A program made the translations under genes and the position numbers. A stretch of 64,000 nucleotides of DNA from Paenibacillus sp. JQZ6Y-1 (GTDB lineage Bacteria > Bacillota > Bacilli > Paenibacillales > Paenibacillaceae). The DNA is taken from positions 620,001 to 684,000 of the forward strand of contig NZ_JBFDUZ010000001.1 of the NCBI RefSeq assembly GCF_040719145.1, read 5' to 3'. Position 1 is the stretch's first letter. Each line of letters opens with the position of its first letter. The notes under the pieces were generated by a model. The model saw only the letters and a list, made by a program, of their open reading frames with translations, did no database searches and had not been told where the DNA came from. Of this stretch, positions 1-7,932 are shown piece after piece.

Positions 1-157
1 CGATCACAGACGTGGTGCCGTTCGGATGATCGGCGATCATCCAGCCCTCACCAATCGCACCTTCGGGGATGTTCCAGCCAAATTGCTCTAGTGCGCGTCC
101 ACCCCAGACACGTTCCTTGAATTCCGGTTGAAATTGTAGCGGGTATGGCTTCGTCAT
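1..157 (-). CDS. manA: Mannose-6-phosphate isomerase class I (5' end only)
   Basis: Only the first 52 codons lie in the window; the gene runs off the left edge. The reading MTKPYPLQFQPEFKERVWGG followed by a Gly-Glu-Gly-Trp segment and a DHPNG motif matches the N-terminus of class I phosphomannose isomerases, zinc enzymes that interconvert mannose-6-P and fructose-6-P in the cytoplasm. A GGAGG Shine-Dalgarno sits 8 to 12 bases before the ATG at 157, which fixes the start. The downstream zinc ligands cannot be seen, so the gene may be intact or not. Family is known from similarity of the N-terminal motifs; no alternative family fits as well. Confidence 0.8.
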   Translation of the reverse strand, partial: MTKPYPLQFQPEFKERVWGGRALEQFGWNIPEGAIGEGWMIADHPNGTTSVI

Positions 158-256
158 AATATCTCTCCTCCACTTGGATAATAGCCGCACTATGTATAAC
201 TGTTCCTTGCGGACAGCCTGTATCTGTGGCAAATGCGGCAAATGCCTTTCCTCATC

Positions 257-646
257 TTAACGTGCCGACTGGAAAAATTCCAGACGCTCGCCATCCGGTC
301 CGCTGAAAAAGAAATAGCGGCTGCCATTCGGCAAGGTTGTGATTTCAGTATCCAGCTCCTGCACCTGCAAGCCTTGGATGCGTGTAAATTCCGCTTCCAC
401 ATCGTCTACTGTAAAAGCGACATGATGCACTTGACCTTCGGCAGGCAGTTTGTCCGCATAGCCCTGAATCAACTCCAGCTCAGTATCGGTATGACCCGGA
501 AACGCGAGAAACGCCAACTGAATCTGTTCATTGATATGTCCGTTTGTTTCCAGATGCTGAAGACCGATTACCTGCTCATAAAAAGCAATCGACTGCTCAA
601 TAGAGGATACCATAATGCCCACATGCTCAATTTTGCGTACTGCCAT
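257..646 (-). CDS. VOC family (glyoxalase-like) protein
   Basis: A 129-residue protein with the two-module beta-alpha-beta-beta-beta layout of the vicinal oxygen chelate superfamily: KIEHVGIMVSSIEQSIAFYE opens module one, VHHVAFTVDDVEAEFTRI opens module two, and it ends with a PDGERLEFFQ strand. His and Glu residues in the usual metal positions (IEHVG, ELELI, VHHVA, LEFFQ) suggest a metal site as in lactoylglutathione lyase or methylmalonyl-CoA epimerase, but the substrate cannot be told. The ATG at 646 is preferred because AAGGGAG lies 11 bases upstream; a GTG at 658 directly abuts that SD. It lies just upstream of manA on the same strand, with a 99-base gap. Confidence 0.8.
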   Translation of the reverse strand: MAVRKIEHVGIMVSSIEQSIAFYEQVIGLQHLETNGHINEQIQLAFLAFPGHTDTELELIQGYADKLPAEGQVHHVAFTVDDVEAEFTRIQGLQVQELDTEITTLPNGSRYFFFSGPDGERLEFFQSAR

Positions 647-727
647 CGGTTTATGCACTCCCTTTTCTACAATGGATTCACAGCATGAAGAATCTAAGTC
701 ATGCTGATGGATAATAGATTGGATAGC

Positions 728-760
728 AAAAAGATGCTGTCTGCATACGCAGCAGCATCT
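728..760 (-). terminator. Rho-independent terminator, leftward
   Basis: Arms AGATGCTG (732-739) and CAGCATCT (753-760) pair, with additional CTGC/GCAG pairing inside, and the minus-strand 3' side ends in a run of five T. It would stop leftward transcription before the VOC gene. Confidence 0.55.
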
Positions 761-814
761 CGATTATAGCAGTAACACGTTTTAAAGCGCAAAAGCAGCT
801 GTACACAACAACCA

Positions 815-1012
815 ATGTTTCGGAGCAATCAGATACGATTGCAGATGGTTATCTATTACTCCATTACTGCAATATACGATAGCCGTTCTAAAGACGTAAG
901 AGGTATTGTTTCTCGGGTTATTGCCGATGCTACTCTAGTACTTGAAGCGTGTAAACTGGCTGATGATCGAACGAATGTGGAGATTATTATTCCGGAAATG
1001 TTGGAGGAATAA
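815..1012 (+). CDS. Small hypothetical protein of the prophage remnant
   Basis: A 65-codon frame (or 55 codons from the ATG at 845) reading VIYYSITAIYDSRSKDVRG and ending in EIIIPEMLEE. I do not recognise the family. Neither possible start has a convincing ribosome binding site, so this may be the 3' part of a gene whose front was lost. It is followed 2 bases later by another short frame at 1015. No function is proposed. Confidence 0.3.
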   Translation: MFRSNQIRLQMVIYYSITAIYDSRSKDVRGIVSRVIADATLVLEACKLADDRTNVEIIIPEMLEE

Positions 1013-1014
1013 GT

Positions 1015-1265
1015 ATGGTTCATAAATATGGCTTGGTTCAAGAAGTGGATTGTGGACTTCAGAAAGGATTTACTCTAGCCAATAAAGGGCTAAAAGGAAT
1101 AAATAACGTTGGTGAGAATTATACACTGTACCAAACCGGATTATTAACGAGAAGCCTGCAAACGGTCTAGTAATCACTTCATATATCAGTAAAGAGGAAG
1201 TTGCGGTCATCCCTCGTAATCGCAAGAATCCGATCGTGCCGACTTTCAAGCCAAAAAAGAAATAA
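1015..1265 (+). pseudogene. Broken small phage-like ORF(s)
   Basis: From the ATG at 1015 the frame reads MVHKYGLVQEVDCGLQKGFT and stops at 1170. A second frame, open from 1116 to the TAA at 1263-1265, carries YTVPNRIINEKPANGL and ends in a basic, Lys-rich tail (PTFKPKKK). The overlap and the lack of a start for the second part suggest a frameshifted or rearranged small gene rather than two genes. The segment LANKGLKGINNV loosely resembles short phage CD1375-type proteins, but this is weak. Confidence 0.25.
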
Positions 1266-1304
1266 AAAAGACTACATGTATTATATGTAATCCTTCAGGA
1301 ATGG

Positions 1305-1991
1305 TTATAGAACTTGCTTAATGTCTCTCAAGATAGCAGCGATTTTTTTGTATTTGACCACTTTTGCTAAAAATATATTATCTATGAGGTAGGTCACTAG
1401 CATTGCTATCGTTGATATTGCTACTGCGGAAATGCCTAGTAAAAGAAGTATGGTCGAATCTAAATCAATCACTTTACCAATAAGTTCGCTCCATAATGGT
1501 AATGTAACAACCACCATAATACCAATATTACGCCATACCTTATGTATGACACTTTGATGAAGAGAATCATAATACAATATCTCTTCATCAATATTGAAAC
1601 TATCGATTTTAAAATAAGGTAAAAAGTTTTTTAATTTATCTGCTCTATGAATATGAATAAAACTAGAGTAATTACTTGTCCAATCAAAAACGATGTCATT
1701 TCGATTAAACTTTTTTCTAATATTATTACGAATTGTAAGTGATTGTAGTGAAAAAAAGAGCAATGAAATAATTAAAGAGGTAAGAAAAATCCAAGCATAA
1801 GGATTAGTTGAACTATCATGAGAAACATTGAATATCATTGAACCATAAGCTAACCCCATAAATGCTATAGCTAGAATAAAAAATGTATTACTAGTCTTAT
1901 TCGAAATCACTTTTGAAAATGATAGTTTTTTAAATAAAAAAAATAAAAGTTCTTGTCTGCGTTGATGTAAGTCCCGAACTGTATCACTCAT
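1305..1991 (-). CDS. Unrecognised four-helix membrane protein
   Basis: A 228-residue protein encoded in AT-rich DNA. Two pairs of hydrophobic segments are visible: one pair near residues 30-55 and 65-85 and a second near 160-180 and 185-210, separated by a polar middle region of about 80 residues. The N-terminus is charged (SDTVRDLHQRRQE) and the C-terminus basic. GGAGG lies 7 bases before the ATG at 1991, so this start is preferred over the TTG at 2006, which overlaps the SD. It points away from the rest of the remnant and may be cargo. I do not recognise the family; superinfection exclusion or defence would be speculation. Confidence 0.65.
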   Translation of the reverse strand: MSDTVRDLHQRRQELLFFLFKKLSFSKVISNKTSNTFFILAIAFMGLAYGSMIFNVSHDSSTNPYAWIFLTSLIISLLFFSLQSLTIRNNIRKKFNRNDIVFDWTSNYSSFIHIHRADKLKNFLPYFKIDSFNIDEEILYYDSLHQSVIHKVWRNIGIMVVVTLPLWSELIGKVIDLDSTILLLLGISAVAISTIAMLVTYLIDNIFLAKVVKYKKIAAILRDIKQVL

Positions 1992-2165
1992 AAATAACCT
2001 CCACAAAATTTATTGTATGTTATTTACGGATAGTTTTTTGTTGGGTTTCAAAATGTAAACCCCGCAATCCTTGACTGGGTCCGCGGGATCAATTCAGAAA
2101 ACAACCTCACCAGACATTATAACATGGGTGAGGGGATCGTAAGATAGGAAAAAGGCGTAAAAATA

Positions 2166-2621
2166 TTGTACAAATGTGCGCTGGCACCGGATGAAGGTGC
2201 TACTCGCCAAGCAGTAGCAGAATATATTGAAGAGGTCCGGCTTTACCGGCAGATCGGATTCGTGCGGCGTGAATCAAATATTACGCAAGGATACAGTCCG
2301 AGGGAGCATGGATCGACCAATAAAATCAATAAACAAACTGAACGCATTGCAATTTGGAACGTGGATATGGAAGCTAAGCTGCAACGGCAGGATGAAGAAT
2401 TGATGGAAGCCATGAGCCGACTGAATAGCAAACAGAGAGAGATTATTCATCGTAGCTACTTGGACGATGAAGGGGAATTCGATTACATCAGTTGCGGCGA
2501 GATGGGACTGTCAGATAGTACGTTCCGGCGGATCAAGAAGGAAGCAATTTTTATTCTGGCAACTCGGTTACGATTGTTGATATGGAGTGAGTCAGAGAAA
2601 CAGCATAATGTGGTATCATGA
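2166..2621 (+). CDS. ArpU-family phage transcriptional regulator
   Basis: A 151-residue protein with the layout of ArpU/late-operon regulators of Gram-positive phages: an N-terminal helical half, then a C-terminal sigma-70 region 4-like half in which SRLNSKQREIIHRSYLD is followed by a helix-turn-helix ending LSDSTFRRIKKEAIFILATR. Such proteins activate late phage promoters in the cytoplasm. The frame starts at a TTG (2166) with only a weak AAAGGCG upstream, so the N-terminus is uncertain or truncated. The gene it would control (packaging or lysis) is no longer present; the next gene is a membrane protein 65 bases downstream. Confidence 0.7.
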   Translation: MYKCALAPDEGATRQAVAEYIEEVRLYRQIGFVRRESNITQGYSPREHGSTNKINKQTERIAIWNVDMEAKLQRQDEELMEAMSRLNSKQREIIHRSYLDDEGEFDYISCGEMGLSDSTFRRIKKEAIFILATRLRLLIWSESEKQHNVVS

Positions 2622-2686
2622 GACCAGTGAGAACTGGTCTTTTATTATTATATTTAACTGTATTTTGATGAAAGGAGATAGAATAT

Positions 2687-3580
2687 ATGATAACTTCAGC
2701 AGTGATATTTGTTTTACTAGTTATACATAAACTTACCTTTTTGAAGATCAAGTTATACCAATATTTCTTAAGGACACTTAAAAAAATAACTGATAATTGG
2801 AATGAGAAAATGCAGGAAAGCTCTGAAACAGAACTCAAATTACTAAAACTAATGCTGGATTGTTTATATAAAATTGATAAAGTGTATTATTTTTTTGTTA
2901 ATATTGATTTATTTATACTAAAAACTCTTGAGGCTAGAAGATTTAGAAATATTCCACTAATTGTTTTGATAGGAACGATAATTGGCATCATAGCAGATAT
3001 ATTCTTGTTAGTATTTAAATTTAATATGTCTTTAACCAATTTTACAATCAATATAATAATAGCCTTAGCTATTTTGTATGCAATGTTTTATAAGAAGGGC
3101 TATAAAAGACTTATATTTGTATTGTTTATTCAACCTATAGCTTTGACATTTGTTTTCATGGTATTAATTGCAAAGTTTTATGAGTACGTTATTCCAAGTC
3201 ATCCTGTGATTGCTAATTATATGCTGTTTGGTAGTGTTTTGTTTTTTCCTACAATTGTATCGATTGCTCTTTACTTTTATTACATGAAACGTAATAGAAA
3301 TAATTTTGAAATAGATCTTCCTATAGCTGTCGAGTTTAATAGTACAGTTGCAGTTATTTTTGTAGGAGCATCATGGTTTTATTTATGGAGCATAGGAGAT
3401 ATAAAGAGTTTATTAACACCTGAGATAACACAATTCTTGGTCACTGGTCAGACAAGCTTAAAGGATGGACTGATCAATTATAGTAGAGTAGTTAGCTTAC
3501 CCTTTTTATTCTCAAATGGAGTTTTGAAATTCCTTATACAGAGGCAAAAATTCCTCAGTACAGTTCGCAGAAAAACATGA
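2687..3580 (+). CDS. Unrecognised multi-pass membrane protein
   Basis: A 297-residue protein, strongly AT-rich, with about six hydrophobic segments (near residues 3-20, 92-112, 118-135, 141-165, 177-199 and 219-237). Between the first and second segment is a polar helix-rich stretch (residues 35-70, Glu/Lys-rich) that could be cytoplasmic coiled coil. AAAGGAGA lies 9 bases upstream of the ATG, a strong start. It follows the ArpU-like gene and is followed by a terminator at 3700, so it looks like an independently expressed passenger. I do not recognise the family; transporter, holin-like or defence roles cannot be separated from sequence. Confidence 0.7.
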   Translation: MITSAVIFVLLVIHKLTFLKIKLYQYFLRTLKKITDNWNEKMQESSETELKLLKLMLDCLYKIDKVYYFFVNIDLFILKTLEARRFRNIPLIVLIGTIIGIIADIFLLVFKFNMSLTNFTINIIIALAILYAMFYKKGYKRLIFVLFIQPIALTFVFMVLIAKFYEYVIPSHPVIANYMLFGSVLFFPTIVSIALYFYYMKRNRNNFEIDLPIAVEFNSTVAVIFVGASWFYLWSIGDIKSLLTPEITQFLVTGQTSLKDGLINYSRVVSLPFLFSNGVLKFLIQRQKFLSTVRRKT

Positions 3581-3699
3581 ACGTTTTTTGATCAGAAAAT
3601 GATCGCTTTATGGTATTTTATTAGACTTTTAACATGGTGAATTTGTATCATGGAAAATCGAATAGGAACACCGATGAGGTATAAATACCTCAGCACCCA

Positions 3700-3726
3700 G
3701 GTCAGCATCTAATGCTGGCCTTTTTC
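3700..3726 (+). terminator. Rho-independent terminator
   Basis: GGTCAGCAT (3700-3708) pairs with ATGCTGGCC (3712-3720) around a 3-base loop, followed by TTTTTCT. A second palindrome, GAGGTAT/ATACCTC, lies just upstream at 3675-3690. Confidence 0.75.
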
Positions 3727-3786
3727 TATTGCGGTGAAACGACAATCTGGTTTTCCAACTATCATAAATTGGGAGGTATTGAATTA

Positions 3787-3951
3787 ATGGCAACAGAAGC
3801 AAGAGCAGTAATTAATGGTGGATTTGCATTCCTAGGTGCAGGTCGTGTACTTCATGTTCATGGCGATGAGAACAAAGCCACCGAAGCCGTAGCAGGTAAA
3901 GTAGTGAAATTTGATGGACAGCATGTAATAATCCGGTTCTTGATAATTTAA
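3787..3951 (+). CDS. Small hypothetical protein
   Basis: A 54-residue protein from the ATG at 3787, preceded by GGGAGGT about 12 bases upstream. The body reads as short beta strands (RAVINGGFAFLGAGRVLHV, then VVKFDGQHVIIRFLII), suggesting a small beta-barrel or SH3-like fold, but no family is recognised. It sits between two terminators inside the prophage remnant. It could be a truncated phage protein since it ends abruptly in a hydrophobic strand. Confidence 0.4.
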   Translation: MATEARAVINGGFAFLGAGRVLHVHGDENKATEAVAGKVVKFDGQHVIIRFLII

Positions 3952-4108
3952 AATCTTTATATATTACAAATACTTCCGAAAAAAAATTCAAGATAAATAA
4001 AAAAAATTAAATGAACTAAATTTAGCGAGGGAACGTATGAAGAAAGAGTGGGAAAATACATGATTTAAAGTGTACTTATAGAATTTAACTGCTGAGGAGG
4101 TAGTAGGT

Positions 4109-4549
4109 TTGAATAATGATGACCTTAAAAAAAGCATTGAAGCAATGAAGATTAATTTAAGTGATATTAAAATACCAAATTTCACTCAACCATCTTATGA
4201 TCTAACAGCGAAAACACAGGAGATTACTGCAAAGTTGGCTCAAGATAAAGTAGAAGAACGATTTTATCGTGAAGAATCGTTAAGAGCTTTAAAAGCTATA
4301 GAAACTAATACTGATTTACTTGCTGGTATTGTAATCTTATTTCAAGAAAACAATGAAAAATTATTTGAGATACAGCAGCTGGTTTTTGAAATTCTAGCAA
4401 TAGCGTCATTAAAATCTGAACCAGAAATAAACACAGCAATGACTAAATGTTTAACAAAAATAACAGCCTTAGGTGAAGGGGTTGCTGCAGCACAGACTTT
4501 AATTACAACTCTTACAACTATAGTAACTTTGACAATGAGCAAAATATAG
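4109..4549 (+). CDS. Hypothetical helical protein with hydrophobic C-terminus
   Basis: A 146-residue protein starting at a TTG that has a strong GAGGAGGT Shine-Dalgarno 7 bases upstream. The first 85 residues are polar and helix-forming (Lys/Glu-rich), and the last 35 (GEGVAAAQTLITTLTTIVTL) are small and hydrophobic, so it may be membrane-anchored at the C-terminus. AT-rich like the other remnant genes and closed by its own terminator at 4576. No family recognised. The arrangement resembles some phage holin-like or toxin-like proteins, but that is inference only. Confidence 0.55.
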   Translation: MNNDDLKKSIEAMKINLSDIKIPNFTQPSYDLTAKTQEITAKLAQDKVEERFYREESLRALKAIETNTDLLAGIVILFQENNEKLFEIQQLVFEILAIASLKSEPEINTAMTKCLTKITALGEGVAAAQTLITTLTTIVTLTMSKI

Positions 4550-4575
4550 TAAGTAAATAAATATTCAAGCTTTAA

Positions 4576-4607
4576 AACGCTTCTCACATATGAGAGGCGT
4601 TTTTATT
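4576..4607 (+). terminator. Rho-independent terminator
   Basis: AACGCTTCTCA (4576-4586) pairs with TGAGAGGCGTT (4591-4601) with one wobble, then TTTTATTT. Ends the 4109 gene. Confidence 0.8.
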
Positions 4608-4664
4608 TGCTCGAAAAATCGAAACTAACACAATTCAATCAACTGCTGAAAGAGGATATATGAA

Positions 4665-5007
4665 ATGGAAATTATCACATTCTCAATAGATCAAATTAAC
4701 GCAGCTGCATATAACCCTCGCATTGATCTACAGCCCGGCGACTCCGAATTATCTTCATGCATCAGAAGTGGCATTCTGGCCAGCCAAGAAAAAGAAGCGG
4801 CATCTGCTGTCATTTTTGGCTGCTTTATCTAAAAATCCGGGCAGTATCGGGATTATTGAATCTACGGCAAATGGGATGGAAGAGTTTAAGCAATTTTGGG
4901 ACGCAGCTGTTAAAGGCGAGAGTGATTTTGCTCCGCTCTTTTTTGTATGGTTTGAAATGCCGGACTATTGCCAACTTAATACCCCGGGTTTTGATCTGAC
5001 AAAATAG
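4665..5007 (+). pseudogene. ParB-like / terminase large subunit deletion scar
   Basis: The ATG at 4665 opens 26 residues (MEIITFSIDQINAAAYNPRI, then DLQPGD) typical of the N-terminus of phage ParB-domain nuclease/methylase proteins. At about 4742 this homology stops. From there a different frame reads YLHASEVAFWPAKKKK and then GIIESTANGMEEFKQFWDAA and a PLFFVWFEMPDY segment, typical of the middle of a phage large terminase ATPase, ending at 5007. The ParB frame itself stops at TAA within 55 codons. The simplest reading is a deletion that fused two phage genes out of frame. Neither product would be functional. Confidence 0.65.
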
Positions 5008-5125
5008 GAATGAGAATTGAAGGAAAAGTACAACCTTGATAAGGAGCGAATGCAACAGCGCTGTTACACTATAATACAGTGGATTCAATAAGCATCGATC
5101 CTACTATAAGAGAGATAGTAGATCA

Positions 5126-5716
5126 TCATGACGTCGCCTTCTTTTCCACCGCGATCAGATACGGTGCATCCTGTCGCTGTAGCTGACGATACACGATACA
5201 TTGCGCCTGCGAAACTGGCAGGGAGGATGCCCATTGCTGCACCGCTTCTGCTTCAGCAGCACCGCCCTCATGACCCGGATACAGCATAATCGTCAAAATG
5301 CCACGCGGAGCTAGTAGAGCCAGCGAGACATCCAGTGCAGGCAGAGTAGAGGACGGTTGCGTAATAATCGAATGATCCCCGGTTGGCAAATAGCCCAGAT
5401 TGAACATGACCGTCCGCAGCTTGCCGTGCAGCTCCTGCGGAATATGCTGCTTCATTAGATCATGACTGGACAGCACGGGAATAACCTGTGCCAAAGCTTC
5501 ATCATTTTGCTTACGTAAGCGTTCTGCCGTGCTATCCAGTGCTTCCTGCTGAATATCAAAGCTGAACACTTTGCCCTTAACACCAACCGCACGCGCCAGC
5601 ATCAGCGTATCCGCGCCTGTTCCGGCGGTAGCGTCGACCACTACAGCGCCAGATACATGTTCCACACGCTCCATAATCAGCTTATGTGCAAAGCTCAATA
5701 CCGACATGAATCCCAT
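5126..5716 (-). CDS. mnmM: tRNA wobble-uridine methyltransferase MnmM (YtqB family)
   Basis: A 196-residue class I SAM-dependent methyltransferase. The SAM-binding motif VVDATAGTGADTLMLA lies near residues 26-41, and FNLGYLPTGDHS near 110-121 is the catalytic-loop signature of the YtqB family. YtqB has been shown in Bacillus to methylate nm5(s2)U34 of tRNA to mnm5(s2)U34 and is named MnmM. The ATG at 5716 follows the TAG of the upstream mnmL-like gene with no gap, so the two are translationally coupled; an in-frame ATG at 5707 is a possible alternative. Family assignment is firm; the exact reaction is by analogy. Confidence 0.85.
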   Translation of the reverse strand: MGFMSVLSFAHKLIMERVEHVSGAVVVDATAGTGADTLMLARAVGVKGKVFSFDIQQEALDSTAERLRKQNDEALAQVIPVLSSHDLMKQHIPQELHGKLRTVMFNLGYLPTGDHSIITQPSSTLPALDVSLALLAPRGILTIMLYPGHEGGAAEAEAVQQWASSLPVSQAQCIVYRQLQRQDAPYLIAVEKKATS

Positions 5717-6673
5717 CTAGGTTGCCCTCCAATATTTACCCTGCCACGTATCGCGACGCTTCAACTCGGCATCAATCCCGTTTAAGACTTCCCATTTTTT
5801 CATACTCCATAGTGGACCGATCAATAGATCGCGCGGTGCATCGCCAGTCAGCCGATGGACAATCATATCGGATGGTAAAAATTCCAGCGTATCCACAATT
5901 AGCTTGATATATTCATCCTGCTCCAAAAAGCGAAGCAGCCCAGCTTCATATTGCTTCACCATCGGCGTTTTGCGCATTAGATGCAGCAGGTGGATTTTGA
6001 TCCCCTGTACATCCATCTGTGCCACTGCACGTCCGGTATCTAGCATCATCTCGTGACTTTCCTGTGGCAATCCGTAAATGATATGCGTACATACCCGAAT
6101 ACCGCGCGCACGCAGCTTTTGCACTGCTTCCTCATAGCAGGCGGTATCATGCGCCCGATTGATCAGCACAGACGTTGATTCATGGATACTTTGTAGACCC
6201 ATTTCCACCCACAGATACGTCCGCTCGTTCAGCTCTGCGAGATAATCCACCACATCGTCTGGCAGACAATCGGGACGCGTAGCAATCGACAGCCCCACGA
6301 CGCCGGGCTGCTGCAAAATCACTTCATAATATTCGCGCAATTCCTCAACCGGTGCATACGTATTCGTATACGCTTGAAAATAACCGATATACTTCGCATC
6401 GGGCCATTTCTGATGCTGTCTGTCGCGGATCGTGTCAAATTGAGTTACCAGATCATCGCGCCGCCGCCCAGCAAAATCGCCTGATCCGCGTGCACTGCAA
6501 AATGTACAGCCACCGGTTGCGATGCTGCCATCCCGATTGGGACAGGTAAAGCCAGCATCCAGCATCACCTTGAATACCTTAGTACCGAATTGCTCACGCA
6601 TTTCTGTATTCCATGTATGAAATCGTTTGTCTCCCCAAGCTGGAGGAGGTTGAATTGTTTGTATGCTTTCCAT
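5717..6673 (-). CDS. mnmL: Radical SAM protein MnmL (YtqA, TIGR01212 family)
   Basis: A 318-residue radical SAM enzyme. The cluster ligands are Cys44, Cys56 and Cys59 (CPNRDGSIATGGCTFC), a widely spaced motif typical of the YtqA/Elp3-like TIGR01212 family. GYFQAYTNTYAP and the LWVEMGLQSIH segment are conserved TIM-barrel strands. In Gram-positive bacteria YtqA (MnmL) has been linked with YtqB (MnmM) in making mnm5s2U in tRNA, and the two genes are directly adjacent here. The start is the ATG at 6673. It is transcribed away from trmB, so this 2-kb region is a small tRNA-modification cluster. Confidence 0.85.
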   Translation of the reverse strand: MESIQTIQPPPAWGDKRFHTWNTEMREQFGTKVFKVMLDAGFTCPNRDGSIATGGCTFCSARGSGDFAGRRRDDLVTQFDTIRDRQHQKWPDAKYIGYFQAYTNTYAPVEELREYYEVILQQPGVVGLSIATRPDCLPDDVVDYLAELNERTYLWVEMGLQSIHESTSVLINRAHDTACYEEAVQKLRARGIRVCTHIIYGLPQESHEMMLDTGRAVAQMDVQGIKIHLLHLMRKTPMVKQYEAGLLRFLEQDEYIKLIVDTLEFLPSDMIVHRLTGDAPRDLLIGPLWSMKKWEVLNGIDAELKRRDTWQGKYWRAT

Positions 6674-6880
6674 GCAGGGACTCCTTTTTTGTTACCGAAG
6701 AGGGAAAGGATAGGGACTAATCATTATCGTTCCGCTCGGCATTCGTTATTCTAAATTGTAGCAAAATCATTACCGCATGAAAATGAATTCCAGCACAGCG
6801 ATTCAATCTTTACAATAAAGGGTAATATAATGTTGCTGGCTTTTTTGATCAGTCGCCGTTTATAGTCTTTGCTGAATGAT

Positions 6881-6998
6881 TTGCTTTTATGCGCAAAAAT
6901 GGTAGACTATGAATGCTTAAAATTTGTTGGACCCCAATTCCAAATATAGAGAAAAGGATGTTTTGTATCATTTTTGATGATGCAGAATGTCCTTTTTT
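6881..6998 (+). promoter_or_regulatory. Possible short transcript: promoter plus terminator upstream of trmB
   Basis: TTGCTT (6881-6886) and TAGACT (6903-6908), 16 bases apart, form a plausible promoter. About 50 bases downstream a 15-base-pair stem rich in G-U pairs (6956-6970 with 6978-6992) is followed by six T. This would give an RNA of about 85 nt ending 100 bases before trmB. It may be a small RNA, or an attenuated leader of trmB. No known family is recognised. Confidence 0.4.
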
Positions 6999-7101
6999 CC
7001 TTTTTAGGCTTTACAATTACGCATTTCTTCGTCAAAATAATTCCGTACAACCTATCAAGCGGAATTAACGTGCGAACTTTATTGAAAATCGGAGGAACAA
7101 G

Positions 7102-7809
7102 ATGCGTTTAAGAGGCAGAAAAGGAATTCGCGAGGATTTGGAGCAACAGCAAGATCTGGTCGTGCTCAATCCTGAGGAATTCAAAGGCAAATGGCGTGAG
7201 CGTTTTAACAATGATTACCCGATTCATGTGGAATTTGGCATGGGCAAGGGACGTTTTATCAGCCAGATGAGTGTACGCAACCGTGAGGTTAACTATATCG
7301 GATTTGACATGTATGATGAATTGGTACGCCGTGCAGCGGAGAAAACTCGTATTGCTTGGAATGAGGCGGAGCTAGGTAATCCGACTAGCATTCAACTGGC
7401 ACTGGCGAATATCGAGAATATTGAAGATATTTTCGAGCCGGGCGAGATTGAGCGCGTCTATCTCAATTTCAGCGATCCATGGCCGAAGAAGAAGCATGGT
7501 CGCCGTCGTTTGACGCATCCGCGCTTTTTGGAGAAATATTGCCGTTTGCTAAACGCGCAAGGTCAGATCCATTTCAAAACCGATTCGGAAACATTGTTTG
7601 AATTCTCGCTCAACTCGTTCGCTGATTACGGTCTGCAAATGACGAATCTCAGTCTCAATCTGCACCGTGACGGCATTAACGAAGAGCATGTAATGACCGA
7701 ATATGAAGCTAAGTTCATGGGCAAAGGCATGCGCATTCATCGCTGCGAAGTGATCATTGGTGAGCAGGCGCTGGCGGAATATAACAAAACGCGTCTGGAT
7801 CAGTATTAA
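7102..7809 (+). CDS. trmB: tRNA (guanine-46-N7)-methyltransferase
   Basis: A 235-residue TrmB. The SAM site VEFGMGKGRFI lies near residues 43-53, and the family signature YLNFSDPWPKKKHGRRR with the following LTHPRFL is present near 115-140. It methylates N7 of G46 in the variable loop of many tRNAs, in the cytoplasm. The Shine-Dalgarno CGGAGGA precedes the ATG by 7 bases. Length matches the family. It is monocistronic here, ending toward the opposing glycosyltransferase gene. A short stand-alone transcript or leader may precede it (6881-6998). Confidence 0.95.
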   Translation: MRLRGRKGIREDLEQQQDLVVLNPEEFKGKWRERFNNDYPIHVEFGMGKGRFISQMSVRNREVNYIGFDMYDELVRRAAEKTRIAWNEAELGNPTSIQLALANIENIEDIFEPGEIERVYLNFSDPWPKKKHGRRRLTHPRFLEKYCRLLNAQGQIHFKTDSETLFEFSLNSFADYGLQMTNLSLNLHRDGINEEHVMTEYEAKFMGKGMRIHRCEVIIGEQALAEYNKTRLDQY

Positions 7810-7896
7810 AACCGACGTTATTTTGTTTGCTGTACGAGTAATATTGGCAGCCGCAGACAAAAGCAAACCTGTACACACCAAATAAATACTGACACA

Positions 7897-7932
7897 CAAA
7901 AAAGGTCTTAACCCTCATCAGGTTAAGACCTT
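7897..7932 (-). terminator. Terminator overlapping the 3' end of the glycosyltransferase gene
   Basis: AAGGTCTTAACC (7902-7913) and GGTTAAGACCTT (7921-7932) form a perfect 12-bp stem. On the minus strand it is followed by a T run. The TGA stop of the minus-strand gene is in the loop, so the last four codons form one arm. It may also stop trmB transcripts, though the plus-strand T-tract is poor. Confidence 0.8.

Larger units (their letters stand above)
815..5007. mobile_element. Decayed prophage remnant
   Basis: An AT-rich stretch between the VOC gene and mnmM that differs in base composition from the rest of the window. It holds an ArpU-type phage late regulator, small proteins of phage style, two unrecognised membrane proteins, and a chimeric scar in which a ParB-like start is joined to an internal part of a large terminase gene. 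No integrase, portal, capsid or lysin gene remains, so it cannot be an active phage. Outer borders are approximate: no attachment-site repeat was found. Phage origin rests on the ArpU and terminase similarities. Confidence 0.65.
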
